From: Macrotrachela quadricornifera
Taxonomy: Eukaryota > Rotifera > Eurotatoria > Philodinida > Philodinidae
Assembly (NCBI GenBank): GCA_022393335.1
Contig: JAJEKB010020522.1
Location: forward strand, 356,956-420,955
Reading direction: 5' to 3'
Length of the DNA stretch: 64,000 bases
A program made the position numbers and the translations under genes. The notes under the pieces were generated by a model. That model was given only the letters and a program-made list of their open reading frames with translations, ran no database searches and was not told where the DNA came from. Of the stretch, positions 1-11,363 are shown piece after piece. Every line of letters begins with the position of its first letter. The stretch's first letter is position 1.

Positions 1-630
1 ATTAATGGTAGAATTTTACGTTGATATTTACGAAGTCCTACCTTCGTTTTAGCTTCTGTTTCACTTGTCATTATTTATTCTATTAAAAGAAAAGATTTTA
101 TGAAATGAATGTGATAAATCACATGTGTCTTGTATATATATAATGTGAAGTGTAAATGTTATCTTGTTTTTATTATCTTTTACACTCATTGATGACGAAT
201 AATGCTTTAATAAAAGTCAAGAAATGAAAAGATGTTTGCAGGAACGGATTAAGGGAAAATATGGACACTAATGTAGAGGCATGAAAAATTCATTAATGAA
301 GAAATGGATTTTATTAGATCAAATGATAAATAAATAAATCATTAAAATAATTCTTTAGTCTATTTTTTATTTAATTACATCCATTTTCTTTTTTATGTAA
401 TTTTATTCTATTTTTGTACATTCTAGTGCATAAGTGTTTTGTTAAATATTCTGCATAAAGTTAAAAAAAAAACACTCATACTGAGAAATAGTTTTATTTA
501 TATAACATACAATTATAGACAGTGAATTGACAGAACACATCATTCATAACATAAAGTGATGTACTATCGATAATCGACAAAAAAAAACTAATAGAATTCA
601 ACTGATTTGTTCATTGAGAAAAATTCTGAT
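1..630. other. Non-coding AT-rich flank
   Basis: No supportable gene. The stretch is AT-rich with short homopolymer runs, and it ends at the stop codon of the minus-strand gene that begins at 1573. I see no repeat with a clear partner elsewhere in the window. Confidence 0.5.
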
Positions 631-1573
631 TTAAACAATCTTATATGAACGTTTTCGATAAGTTCTTCTAGTTCCTGATATATATTTTTGAACAATGTTA
701 ATCACTCTTGTATAAACTTCTTCTGTATTACAATTATCTCGATTACAATGAATAGAACATGAAGATTTTTCATTTTTAATATTTAACATTGAGTTGATCA
801 TATAATAAGAAACATCGACAAATAAATTCTCTCCATCCTTTAAAAAAAATAATATTATAATGTAAAAATTATAATGAATATAAAAATTACTCGTGTACAA
901 CCAGCAATAATTTGTGATAATTGATCCGATATTCCTATAAAACAAGCAGCATTATTTGTTGTTGTACATTCAACAATTCTATTTGAATAACTATGAAAAC
1001 ACATAACAGTTGATTGAGATATTTGATTATCTAATGATGATTTAATTAATAAATTTTCAAATTCATTTCTTATTTTTGATGAAGCATATTTCAATAAATG
1101 AAGTTGTGAAAGAAGATTATATGTTTCTTCAACTATACAAAAATCATTCGATTGACAAAATAACATAGCAGATATTGTAAATACCTTTAAAATATTTTAT
1201 TTATAAATAAAATATAAAATAAATTTATATTAAATACTTCATCTGGTTTGAATGTCATATGAAATTGAAATTTTATTAAATTTTTTTCTATTTGATTAAA
1301 TTCTAATGGTATATCTAATAATTTTGCAATATCATTAACATTTTGTTTTTCTAATGAATTCCATCGAATATAAATATTTTCTGTTAAATAATCAATTTCA
1401 ATATAACCTTTACATGAACTAATATTATTTTCATTTATTGTACATTCTTCTATTGATAATGATTCATTTAATAATAAATCATCAAATTTTATTTGTTGAT
1501 CACATGTATAACATTTAAGTGAATCAATAACATAAATTGAAGAGAAGATTAATATGAGACTATACCAAATCAT
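631..1573 (-). CDS. Secreted Ly6/uPAR-like (three-finger fold) protein, 3 exons
   Basis: Spliced by eye into exons 1573-1238, 1184-891 and 837-631. Both introns are 53 bp, start GTATTT or GTAATT, end AAAG and are phase 0, giving 278 aa. Residues 1-19 form a hydrophobic signal peptide. The mature protein opens with LKCYTCDQ and closes its Cys-rich part with CNRDNCN, the paired hallmarks of Ly6/uPAR domains (CxxC near the N terminus and CNxDxCN at the end). The middle, about 200 residues, is longer than a single Ly6 domain and contains about 10 more Cys, so a stretched or double domain is possible. It ends in a basic tail (RRTYRKRSYK) without an obvious GPI signal, so secretion is more likely than anchoring. 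What is seen: signal peptide, Cys motifs and consistent splice frames. The ligand is unknown. No partner gene lies nearby. Confidence 0.78.
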
Positions 1574-4500
1574 TTTAATATTATTATGATTAACCGCCTT
1601 TTATGACATAATTATTTTCATTATTTATATTGCCGCTAAATATTTTATACTATTATCATACACGATTGAAAATAATATTATTTCAAGAAATATCATCTAT
1701 AATTTCCAATAGAAGAGATAATGAATTTTATATCAATTAAAAGCTCATCAAAAATGGAGTTTATTGATACTAAATAGTAAAGGTTATACAAACTTTTGAA
1801 TATATTGAACTTGAAATAATGTGTTTTTCTTGAATATTTTTACATAATTCGATAGCTTTTGTCAAAATTCGAAGAACTGTTTGTAAAATCTTAAAAAAAT
1901 TTTTAAAAAGTCATATTTTTGATTATTTTTACTGTCTTAGGCATTTCGAAATATACTCATTCGATATAGCATGAAAAATTGCGTCGAATGAGTATGTTTT
2001 CAAACATCTTACATAAGGATACAAATGGAAAACAGCTGAGTTTAGTATAAAATACCATTTTTTTTTCTCTATAAAGAATGTTAAAAATGCGTGCTTTTTT
2101 GGTACATTCTTTCATTTGAAACTTACGCGAGATTATTATGCAGAGTATAACAGGAACCACCGGTTTGTCCTGTATTTTACGTGAATTTTTGTATTAATTT
2201 TTTTATAATATTTACATAAACATTATCATAATCAGTCAAATTTAATATATCTGGAGCAAGACCTGTTATACAAGAAAAAGAAGTTTTAGTCCCGAAAGAT
2301 TAGATAATCTTCTATTAGTTTGGTCCATCCATAAGTATGAACATCTTTCTAATAGGTCTGTTTTTTGTTATATTGTTTGTTCATTTTTCATCAATAATAG
2401 TAATATTATTATAACAGTTACTCTATCCATTACTTCTTTTGTTGTTTATGCTATTAATGTATGAATATAATACTAATTATGAAATATATTACTTTCGTGT
2501 CCTATTTTCTAATGAATTGTTCTGCAGCATACATGCCATGAAAAAACTACTAATTATGTCCTTTTTACAGTTGTTGAGTTAGACACTATTTCGGCAAAAA
2601 TACCGATCGATTATTCTCGGATAGAAAAGGTTTAAACTCACTGAAATAAAGAAAAATTTTTGTAAAATCAAAAGTATCCTATAGACACATTATCGAGCAT
2701 GTTGCCAATTTTGAGATAGTTTGTTGTCTAGTAATAAAAATCTTATTTTTCATGTGACCAGTGTTAAAAAGAAATTTATCGACCAATTTCATCAAAAAGT
2801 TTTAGTCATGAATTGTGTTGTATTTCATTTTTTTCTGAGAAACAGTTGTATCTTCTAACTTGATTTGATTGTGACAATAAAATCGATATATTTGAACAAT
2901 AGAACTATCTCTATACTATTAGTGGATCTGAAAACAAAATGAATTTTCACCGTAATAAATGGAAATTTGATGATTTCAAACCCACCCCATTATAACGTCA
3001 AAAAAAGGTAAAATTTTGTAACAGTCAGTGTACAGTTTATTTATTTGATGCAGTTGTCCTTATTATAGAAATGAATTGATATTCTAAAAATAATTAAGTG
3101 GAAAACCGCACAGTTTCTATACAAAGCGTTTATTTTCATGTCACTTCAGTATGCAGTAAAATATTTAATCCTCGGTCCACTAAAAATATTTTCGTTTTTG
3201 GAAATTCCGTAACAAACAGATTTTTTTCACAAGTTACGTTCGTTTAAGCAAAAATCAATGAAATCTTTACTGGTAGTAGAACTAACTGGTCTACATCTAT
3301 GATAAAATTTCAGAGCGTTTGCTTTTAATATTGAGGAGATATAAATGTTACATTGTGAAAAAATGAAATTTCGTAACGCGCGTTTTTGTCGATCTAATAA
3401 GAGTTATGGATAAATCCGTGGGAAGACGACCACTTTTTGGAAGAAGTCTTTTTTCCCACTTTTTTTCAGCTTAATAAGTGTATAGTGAGTAGAAAAAATG
3501 TTTTCTGAAAAAAAAATACGGACTCGATTGAGATTTTCATGGACCTTTACGTCATTCTTTAGGAACAACTATATGTAAAAAATAGGGGCGCATAAGGCCA
3601 CAAATCGGCCCATTGATATTTTCCCTTCTAAACCATATTGAATTTTATATCAATGGAAAGAGCATATTGAGATGAACATTTTGATACTAAATTTATGGTG
3701 TTTTGGTCGATTTTTGAAAGTGTACAACTATTAACAAAAATACGTATTTTTGGTCATTTTTGCCATAATCATACACGGTGGCTTTTTTATCATGTTATAG
3801 ACAGACAGATACAGGTGAATTTAGGTTTCTAGACCCTATCCTTTCAGTTTAGGGAACATGGTACGTAATGTTGCATAGACGATTGAATAGTTCGATATTC
3901 TTTTTTAGGTGTGTTTGTAAATGTTGATGAGCTGTGGGCGTTTAAATATGGTACACTATTCGTTTATTCTGCTGATATTACATCGAAATATATATGTAAC
4001 TTAGTATATGCGTAATTTGAATGGGAAGTAGTGATGCGTAAATCGATTTCATGACTATTGCTTTTGTGGAGGTAGTACTTTTAAAATGTGTGATCGTATT
4101 AAAATTATTTGCTCTATTACTCGTCAATAACCGTTTAAACTGATATTGCTGTTGTTGTTTATCGCTCCGATGGTTCTTTTATATAAAAATGCGATGTAAG
4201 GTTTTGTAGATATTATTTATTGTTGCGAGATAGAGTGGCGAAGATCATTTCTGCACATTAGAAAGAATATCGAGAATGGATTACATTGATTTTGTGGATT
4301 TGTTTTCCAATTTGTATTGGTACTGTTCTCTATCTGTTGTCATAAAACTTGAAGTTACTTCACGATGGAGATGAATTCATCGCAGTTCGATTCTTCTTTA
4401 TGTGACAATGGACAGCGGCATTTGTTGCGTAATATATAATTATCATGTCCTCATGAATGGAATGAATGTATATTATGTAATCAATCATTAGTTGTGCAAT

Positions 4501-5165
4501 TTCATTTGCTATTTTGCCCATATTTATTGTCTTGGTCATATATATACCAACCCTAAAATCGGCCAAGTTGTTATACGTGTATGTACAATAAATATTAAAG
4601 TAATTTATTCTATTCCAACCAATAGATAATTACACATTTTTTCTTTAAAACTTAGTAGCAATAATATATTGTGATTGAATGTCTTGAATATTCTCTAACA
4701 CTTATTGTGCAATACAAAACAATAAGCTACGAAAAAATAAAGCGAAGCTATTATATAGTTTACAACCTTTATTCCACATTTTCCGATATATTTCATACAC
4801 GCTATCAACGCCAATCATACCATGATTTTAGATAAATTGCCTTCAACAATTAAAACTTTCCAAAGCAGCACTACATCAGCTTCCACTCTGATTACCCTTT
4901 AAATACACTGTTTTACACATGAACAAACGCTACTCTAAAAAACATTTCTTACTTCAGGCGGTCGGCATCTCTCCAGATTCCCTACCGTGTAACCCTGTGT
5001 GTGTGTATACGTGGGCAAAGGTATACGCGAGCCAAGCTATACGAATTCACAGATATACAAATTTATAGTTTTTCTAATCTGCAAGGCTTTATTTCCAATT
5101 AAAAACACACATACACCCAGAAAAAAACTACGACAACAAAGTCTATAAAAAAGATAGTACTATTT
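1574..5165. other. Long intergenic region with dispersed-repeat copies
   Basis: No gene supported; the short ORFs at 1957-2160 and 4360-4566 have no protein-like features. Two diverged copies of a dispersed repeat lie at about 1718-1800 and 3640-3725. Both contain the core TGAATTTTATATCAAT followed by a GAGCATnnnGA-like stretch and TTGATACTAAAT; a third copy is near 39540. The remainder is AT-rich without recognisable structure. Confidence 0.5.
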
Positions 5166-5501
5166 TCACTTCTTTTCAGCACACAAACAACGATCATGAC
5201 AGCCACAACCAACACCACGACAATCATGGCAGTTACGATCACGACAACCACAACGACGAGTATAAGCGTAACGACAAATATGACACTCTAAAAGACCACA
5301 ACCACAAGGATCATAACTCTTACCACCACAAAGACAATAATTAAAATCATCAAGATAATCATGATGACCAGCACGACAAGTTGCACTCTGACGAAGATGC
5401 CATTCTTTGTTTTCAAAGTGCCAATCATTGCATTTTCCACATTCTGGGCAAGCATTACCACGACATTGTTTGACTTTTTTCGAAGTATCCATTAGAACCA
5501 C
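5166..5501 (-). CDS. Small cysteine-rich protein, 111 aa
   Basis: Single open exon of 111 aa with 19 Cys and many His, arranged as CxxC or CxC pairs along the whole length (CRGNACPECGKC near the N terminus, then YCLCGG, PCGCG, ECHIC, RCGCRDRNCHDC, GCGCHDRCLC). There is no signal peptide or membrane segment. The N terminus is basic (TSKKVKQ). The Cys/His spacing suggests binding of several metal ions, either treble-clef or RING-like zinc sites or metallothionein-like clusters, but no named family is recognised. A start at the fourth residue (MDTSKK) is equally possible. It stands alone, more than 3 kb from the next gene. A long open frame with such regular Cys pairing is unlikely by chance in this AT-rich DNA, so I think it is real or recently decayed. 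Confidence 0.6.
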   Translation of the reverse strand: MVLMDTSKKVKQCRGNACPECGKCNDWHFENKEWHLRQSATCRAGHHDYLDDFNYCLCGGKSYDPCGCGLLECHICRYAYTRRCGCRDRNCHDCRGVGCGCHDRCLCAEKK

Positions 5502-5621
5502 ACAATGATTAATTTTATTTCAACCTGAAATTAAACACAAAAAAAATAGGATCTGATTTCAAACTGAAATAAGGAAACTAAAGAATTATGGATTGATGAT
5601 ATTCATTAGAATTGATTCACT

Positions 5622-5702
5622 ATCGATAGGTATAGCTATAGATATTGGTATAGGTATAGGTACAGGTTTAGACATGGGTATGAGTATGGGTGCAGGTATA
5701 AG
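5622..5702. repeat. Degenerate GGTATA hexamer microsatellite
   Basis: About 80 bp of imperfect 6-bp repeats of the form GGTATA, GGTACA, GGTTTA and GGGTAT. It lies between the Cys-rich gene and the foldback element. Confidence 0.75.
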
Positions 5703-5976
5703 GAACTATACGGGACTGCATGTGTGAGCTTCTTAATTGAAAAACTTTTTATTCGCGAAGAGAAAAAAAAGACTCACAAGAAGAAAACGAAAAAAAGAGT
5801 GAGGTTATTTCGTCAGAAGCCACGTCCTCATATATCATGAGTATAAGCTCAAGGAACAAAAAGAAGAAAGAATGTTATGTAGGTAACATTCTTTCAAAGC
5901 CAAGAAACAGAACGATAAAAGAAAGAGCGTGCATGTTGTGCACGCTGACACCTCCCCCTTGTCCGCGAGAATGTTA

Positions 5977-7752
5977 CACAGTGGGCAACTTTCGTATAGC
6001 AGGCGGACATGTAAGTTTCGTGCTCTGAAACAGATTTTTTGTTGCTTAGAAGTGATTGTATATCACTTAGAAAATCATCTTTAAGCAAATAAAACACTTT
6101 TTGAAAAAAAAAATTTTTTGTGAAAATCACCTGTGGGTACCCTTGCCAAAATTTTCGAAAAAAAGTTTTTATTAGAAAATACATTGTGTCACACACCATT
6201 CGACGCAGTTTGGCACGCTGATTCCGAAAATCACCTTGGTTTCTCGGTAAGATGTTATTTTAAGGATAAAAAAAGAGATTTGGGGAGCCAAAAGAAGGAA
6301 TTGGGGTCAAAAATCAGGGTTTTCTTAGGAATTCCTAGCATAGTATATGGTCTCTGATGCGATACAATGTACATAGTTAACGAAAATTTAATATAGATGA
6401 ACACAGTGAGTAAATGGCTGAGTTCAGCTGAATGAGAACTCTTTATAATGCTCGAAAAATACGGAATGACTCATTTTTTTTAGCTTTCCCCTTGCACGAA
6501 GGTCAAAAATTTTGTTTTCGAAAAAATGGTTTTTATCACATATGGTTAGATGCAGTTCGACGAGCTGATTCCGAATATCACCTTAGTTTTGCACCAAAAT
6601 GATGCCTTGTTTCAAAAAATTGGGATTCGGGGGCAAAACCTCATTTTTTAGGAGACTCATAGCACCGGTTAAGCTCATCAGTGCGAAGTCGCGCTATGGT
6701 CAATGATGAATCAGACGTGGACGAATAATTAGTGGAAGTTTGAGATCAATCGCACTTAAACTCTTTGTAGCGTTTAAAAACTATGGAAAGGCTGTTTTTG
6801 AAAACCTTGTCGGGCACAAGAACCAACTTTTTTTTTGAGAAACACTTCTTGTTATATATGATTCGATGCAGATCGATGAGCTGATTCCGAATATGACCTT
6901 AGTTTTGCGACAAAATTTTCTCATCTTCTCAAAGCTAACCATTCCTGGGCAGAAACCTGGTTTTTTGGGAGACCTCTAGCTCGGCCTGTGTTCACTGATC
7001 CAACATTGCGCTATGATCAATAATAAATCACACATGGGAGAATGATTGGTGAAAATTTCAGCTCAATCGGATGAAAACTCTTTGTAGCGTTCACAAAATA
7101 CGGTATGACCTATTTTTTGACCTATTTTCGGCCCAATAATCACTTTTTTTTTATTTCATTTTTGGTTCAACCGAAATCATATTTTCATGCAATATAGCTT
7201 ATGGGTCAGTCATTAGTTTCAGATAGTTTTTCTTTTTAAAATGTTTTGATAAGTTGAAAAAAGGAATGGTTTCCGTATAATTATTGATTTATGAGCAATT
7301 TTTTGACGCTGGACTTTTCCAGGGGTATGGCTCGATTTCTGGAAATCTAGTTTTAGGGTAAGATAGACTAACCATAAACGTATTCATTCCGATATATGAA
7401 CTTGGCAAAATAGAACTTTCGGTCATGTCCGCCTGGTTGCCCACTGTGCCAAATCTCTTTTTTTATCCTGAAAATAATATCTTACCAAGAAACCAAGGTG
7501 ATTTTCGGAATCAGCGTGCTAAACCGCGTCGAATGGTGTGTGACACGATGTATTTTCTAATAAAAACGTTTTTTCGAAAATTTTGGCAAGGGTACCCACA
7601 GGTGATTTTCACAAAAATTATTTTTTCAAAAAGTGTTTTATTTGCTTAAAGATGATTTTCCAAGTGATATATAATCACTTCTGAGCAATAAAAATCCGTT
7701 TCAGAGCACGAAACTTACATGTCCGCCTGCTAAACGAAAGTTGCCCACTGTG
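5977..7752. mobile_element. Foldback-type element with 310-bp inverted arms and tandem interior
   Basis: The ends are inverted copies beginning CACAGTGGGCAACTTTCG (left, 5977) and ending with its reverse complement (right, 7752). The arms run about 5977-6287 and 7445-7752 and are roughly 90 percent identical by eye. The interior consists of about 320-bp diverged direct repeats. No reading frame of transposase size is present, so the element is non-autonomous. No clear target-site duplication is seen: the flanks are GTTA on the left and CTAT on the right. The motif GTTGCCCACTGTG occurs once more at about 7437-7449, immediately inside the right arm, as if the arm were an inserted inverted copy with its own boundary. 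Confidence 0.75.
6115..7110. repeat. Three diverged ~320-bp tandem units inside the foldback element
   Basis: Units at about 6115-6470, 6470-6790 and 6790-7110 share landmarks in the same order. The first is a GCTGATTCCGAA(A/T)AT block (6218, 6559, 6874). The second is a CTAGCATAG, ATAGCACCG or CTAGCTCGG block. The third is AACTCTTTnTA(A/G)(T/C)G (about 6438, 6760, 7077), followed by a (C)TATGG or ACGG(A/T)ATGAC block. The first unit overlaps the left inverted arm, so the right arm is an inverted copy of unit 1. Confidence 0.65.
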
Positions 7753-9250
7753 CTATTCTGGCATGGACTGTAATCTATAAAGGACTAAAGATCATTATAG
7801 GCACTCATTTGGACAAACTCTGGATATCTGGTTTACAATGCACGCCGTTTCATCGTGTTTCACATTTTAATCCCGTAGGGATTCCGCTGAAAGCTTCTTT
7901 TGTTATTTTATGCATGATTTAGTTGTGATTCTCCTCTTCAAGAATAAACATGTTTCGTAAACGACATTCCGCTACGTAACATTTGTGGAAAAGTTTGTCT
8001 TCTTTCTCATTTACCAGACCTAGTTATTGATCCATATCATCTTGAAATTAAAACCTATTGACACATTATTTTCCTTAAATTCTTCTTCGAAATTTTCTAT
8101 CGCTTACAGTCTTTATAACTGATCTATCTTGTGAAAAACTCCATTTATTTCCCTTAAAATAATTAATTAAATAGTTTATCAAAATTTACCTTAGTTTTGT
8201 TGTGATTTGATAATACAATGTAAAATATATATTAATCAAAATTCCACCTGAATGAAACTTTCTTTTCAAATATATGAATATAATCAAGAAGCAAATAATA
8301 ATAACAGTAATATACGAAATATGTCGTCCTATGTATCTATTCTCCACGTTTGTATTTTGGTCGTGTATAATATAGTATGTGCGTGCAGAGAAAAAAATAT
8401 TCGAGATAAGAATAGTTTCTGTCGGTGTAAGCTTGGATGATGTCGTTTTTGCTTCTCGTGTATTTTTCTCTTCATTTATTTATTGCGACAGAAAAACAAA
8501 ATATGAGTATCAAAGAAAGGAAAAAAAAGGAGAAAAAGAATAAACGATGCATTGAAAGGTGAAGTAGCTGTAGAAAACAGTCATTATAATAATGAAGATG
8601 AAATAAGAATTAGTAGGATAAAAGAACGCTATCATTGCATCAGAAGAAAGAGATATTTCTTATCATTGATTTCGATATTGTTTTATTTTAATCTACCAAT
8701 TTAAAAATCAAATGCCGAAATGTCTTATAAGCATTATTTTATCAAGAAACAGAAAAATATAGAGAAGAGTAAAGATGTTGAGGGTCATTGTTTTGAATTA
8801 ATGAACCAAACTGAGCAAATAATAGTTTCTATATCTGTTACGAATTTTTCAATTCCAATAGTTCTAATTATTTTTAGAAACCTACTGTAATGTCAGGAGA
8901 CATACTCTACCATAAGTATATTCTCTTCTTCCTCTACTGCGTCCATTCTGTTCCTCCTCTCATGTGTTGAGTGTATAAGGAGCTGATATTGTGAGGAAAG
9001 GGAATGATTGTTTCTGTTTTGAAGGAGAGCGATAACAAATCTTGAGAGTGAGGGTGAGTTTTAAAGATATAATTCCAACCAATACTTACAATGAGCGTTT
9101 CGAATGGGGCTTAATATATTCATCATCATGTAAGTTCGTAATTAATATAATCTGCTGGAAATATTTCGTTTTACGGAGCGAATAAAAATAGTTTAATTCT
9201 ATTTATAGTATTGCATTCGGATTGATGAATATTTTAGGAGAATGATGATT
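7753..9250. other. Intergenic, no gene supported
   Basis: AT-rich sequence with purine-rich runs (for example 8500-8560). The 62-aa frame at 8252-8440 lacks any protein-like signature. I see no repeat with a partner in this window. Confidence 0.45.
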
Positions 9251-9388
9251 TTACGCTGAAAGAAAAAATTTTGCGATACGAAACTTAAAAAGGATTTCCT
9301 AAATCCTTCGAAACCCTTCTTAAGTTTCGTAGTATTATATGAAACCCTTTTTAGGTTTCCTGTCGCAAAATTTCTTTTTCAGTGTAGC
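9251..9388. mobile_element. Small MITE-like hairpin, about 138 bp
   Basis: The left end reads TACGCTGAAAGAAAAAATTT and the right end is close to its reverse complement (AAATTTCTTTTTCAGTGTA). Inner parts pair again through GAAACTTAAAAAGG, GAAACCC and AAGTTTCG blocks, so almost the whole element folds into one hairpin. It has no coding capacity. The shape is typical of a MITE; the superfamily cannot be assigned because the target duplication is unclear. Confidence 0.65.
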
Positions 9389-9659
9389 AACCCGTAAAAT
9401 CAAATAAAAATATAATTTTTATTCCAAACGGTTCTACAAAGATTTATTATATACTAACTCGTGACGTACAAGTTGTTTACTCAAGCTGACTTGAACAGAT
9501 ATAAAAAATAAAAGTTCACAACTTTCAATCAATTCAAGAAATCATTTGACATTTGGTGTTTGGACATAGAAAAATCAAAATTTAACTGTTCAGCTTTTCT
9601 GAAGAACTATATATTGTGAAGGTGTCTAACCGTAGATGAAGATAGTTGTATATCACTGT

Positions 9660-10070
9660 GTTTGTTTGAACCGAAACCGGTCTATTTATAGGCCGGAGCG
9701 ACGAACGAATACAGGAATACAACAGAGATGGATATCATGAAACACTTAGAGAGAGTGATTACTAAGACCTGACGAAGATAGTACGAACATGTAGAGAGAG
9801 TGATTAGAATAATATGAATACATAAAGAGAGAGTGATTACATATAGCAGAATAGAAGAATACATATGATATGATAGAAAAATATCTATAACAGAATGACG
9901 TCATAAAAGTGTTAGATAACATCAGCTGATTTAATACTTATTAACACCATCAACATATTACTCGCAACTATACCTGGTCTAAAACGAAATTTATCGAACA
10001 AGAAATAGCAAACATCTTACAACTCGTTGAGCAACCACAGTACATTGCCAAAATTCTCTACTCTCATCCG
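9660..10070 (+). promoter_or_regulatory. Probable promoter/leader of the 10.1-11.4 kb ORF block
   Basis: A TATTTATA box at 9683-9690 sits in a short GC-rich palindrome (CCGG...CCGG, 9677-9696). Downstream, GAGAGAGTGATTA occurs three times as a direct repeat (about 9749, 9795 and 9827) at 32-46 bp spacing, all before the first ORF. The arrangement suggests a transcription start near 9715 and a repeat-containing leader or internal enhancer. This is inference from sequence only. Confidence 0.4.
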
Positions 10071-10277
10071 ATGTATATGTCATCATTAATAATGATCCTT
10101 CTAGGTTGCCTTCTCATAGTCATCACTATTATCGTTATTTGGTACATCCGTCGGCAACACCCACAACATATTCTAGAGAACATCCGGGTAACCTTGCCCC
10201 CTCCTCCCACTCATAACAATCCTACAAAATTTTCCCCCTCCTTCCGACTTTCAAAAAAAAAACATACACAATTATAA
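10071..10277 (+). CDS. Small single-pass membrane protein ORF, 68 aa
   Basis: 68 aa with one strong hydrophobic helix near residues 4-25 (MILLGCLLIVITIIVIWY), followed by RRQHPQ and a Pro-rich, basic tail ending KKKHTQL. The positive charges just after the helix predict a short lumenal N terminus and a cytoplasmic tail. It lies 64 bp upstream of the 201-aa ORF on the same strand, in a block with marked C-over-G bias unlike the flanking DNA. No family is recognised. It may be part of a mobile or virus-like unit with the next two ORFs. It could also be a chance frame, since hydrophobic frames are common in AT-rich DNA. Confidence 0.4.
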   Translation: MYMSSLIMILLGCLLIVITIIVIWYIRRQHPQHILENIRVTLPPPPTHNNPTKFSPSFRLSKKKHTQL

Positions 10278-10341
10278 AATAGTAAAACCATACACATTTT
10301 TTTAAAATACCAGCACTAAGTAATATATTTTCTTGTAGAGA

Positions 10342-10947
10342 ATGGCATCTATCAACACTTACCATCAGGAAGTTGTATTTACAACTATTTGGAATATATT
10401 AAAAAAAGCTCATGCAACACAACTTTATTCACTCCCACGTATTGATATGACTCTTCGGCTAATACAAAATTGGCTTCAAAACTATTTCTCATCCCATCCA
10501 CAACTACCTACTGCTCTCACAGCCCTCAAAATTCTTGACTCTATCCCCTCTTCTGCTTGTTGTCGGCGCAATGATGTAAATCCCGATGAGATTATCCGTC
10601 TGATGTGGTCATTCATTTCACCCCGTCCATCTAGCTATCCTCTACTTTTTGAAATGTTGGTGAAAATAAACGAAAATATCCCACCACATGTTCCACTCAT
10701 GCGCCTCATCCAATTGACATGGATGTTATCACCATCATCCATAAATGGTGATGAAACTGACTCTAATACCGTTACATCTCCCAATGAAACTCTTTCATTC
10801 CACACTTCAGCAGCCAAACCCAACGTTACTGATCCTCATACACCAAAAAACCAAATGAATTTCACTCCCAAACAACTCAACACTGCGAATCAATCACTTC
10901 ATCCAATCAACCTGATCCATGCAACGAACTACTCCCCATTCCACTAA
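10342..10947 (+). CDS. Unknown helical protein ORF1, 201 aa
   Basis: The start ATG follows an in-frame stop. Residues 1-135 are predicted mainly helical with regularly spaced hydrophobics and Trp (TTIWNILKKAH, LIQNWLQNYF, IIRLMWSFI, LIQLTWMLS). Residues 136-201 are low-complexity and rich in Ser, Thr, Asn and Pro. The stop TAA (10945-10947) overlaps the next ATG as TAATG. Such stop/start overlaps are known from some retrotransposons and viruses, where they allow termination-reinitiation. The plus strand here is rich in C and poor in G, a skew seen in some retroelements. No family is recognised; a structural (Gag-like) ORF of a non-autonomous retroelement is my leading guess. There is no Zn knuckle and no RT or integrase downstream. 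Confidence 0.5.
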   Translation: MASINTYHQEVVFTTIWNILKKAHATQLYSLPRIDMTLRLIQNWLQNYFSSHPQLPTALTALKILDSIPSSACCRRNDVNPDEIIRLMWSFISPRPSSYPLLFEMLVKINENIPPHVPLMRLIQLTWMLSPSSINGDETDSNTVTSPNETLSFHTSAAKPNVTDPHTPKNQMNFTPKQLNTANQSLHPINLIHATNYSPFH

Positions 10948-11363
10948 TGTCAATGCACATAAATGATGACCCACAACCATACGACAACATATCATTTAAA
11001 CCCATACCACTAATGTCATTTTACGTGCCACCAATACAACAACCACTCACAACTCAATCAATACTACAATCACACACAACTCAACACAAACGACAACCAC
11101 ATATAATCCAACCAAAACGACTATCCACAACTTCCAACAGACCTCGTCTTTACAGCGACGCTTGTCGTCAACCACCAACAAGCACCTCTTCCATCAATCC
11201 AACCAATTCACACCATCGCCCCAATCGACATCAACCACAAACAAACCAACAACGAACTAATCCATCAACTTCGCAAGCCGCAACACCTTCATCACCAGCG
11301 ACTGATCCAATAACATCCGATCTAACTCCTGACTTCAACACTGAACTGATTGAACTATTCTGA
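10947..11363 (+). CDS. Unknown Pro/Thr/Gln-rich ORF2, 138 aa
   Basis: 138 aa, starting at the ATG that shares its A with the stop codon of the upstream ORF (TAATG). The composition is strongly disordered: Pro, Thr, Ser, Gln, Asn and His dominate (for example HHRPNRHQPQTNQQRTNPST), with scattered Arg and Lys giving a net positive charge, and an acidic C terminus ending ELIELF. No domain, signal peptide or membrane segment is visible. The basic, Gln/Pro-rich nature would suit nucleic-acid binding. Its existence as a gene rests on the open frame, the overlap and the continued C-skew. An alternative is that ORF1 and ORF2 were one reading frame broken by an indel. Confidence 0.4.
   Translation: MSMHINDDPQPYDNISFKPIPLMSFYVPPIQQPLTTQSILQSHTTQHKRQPHIIQPKRLSTTSNRPRLYSDACRQPPTSTSSINPTNSHHRPNRHQPQTNQQRTNPSTSQAATPSSPATDPITSDLTPDFNTELIELF

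Noticed and set aside
1957..2160. 67-aa minus-strand ORF
   Set aside because: Composition typical of chance frames; no feature and no exon context.
9612..9690. Possible hammerhead ribozyme (GATGAAG ... CCGAAACCGGTC) as known in Penelope-like elements
   Set aside because: The conserved CUGANGA box is not intact (TAGATGA), and stem II cannot be drawn convincingly.
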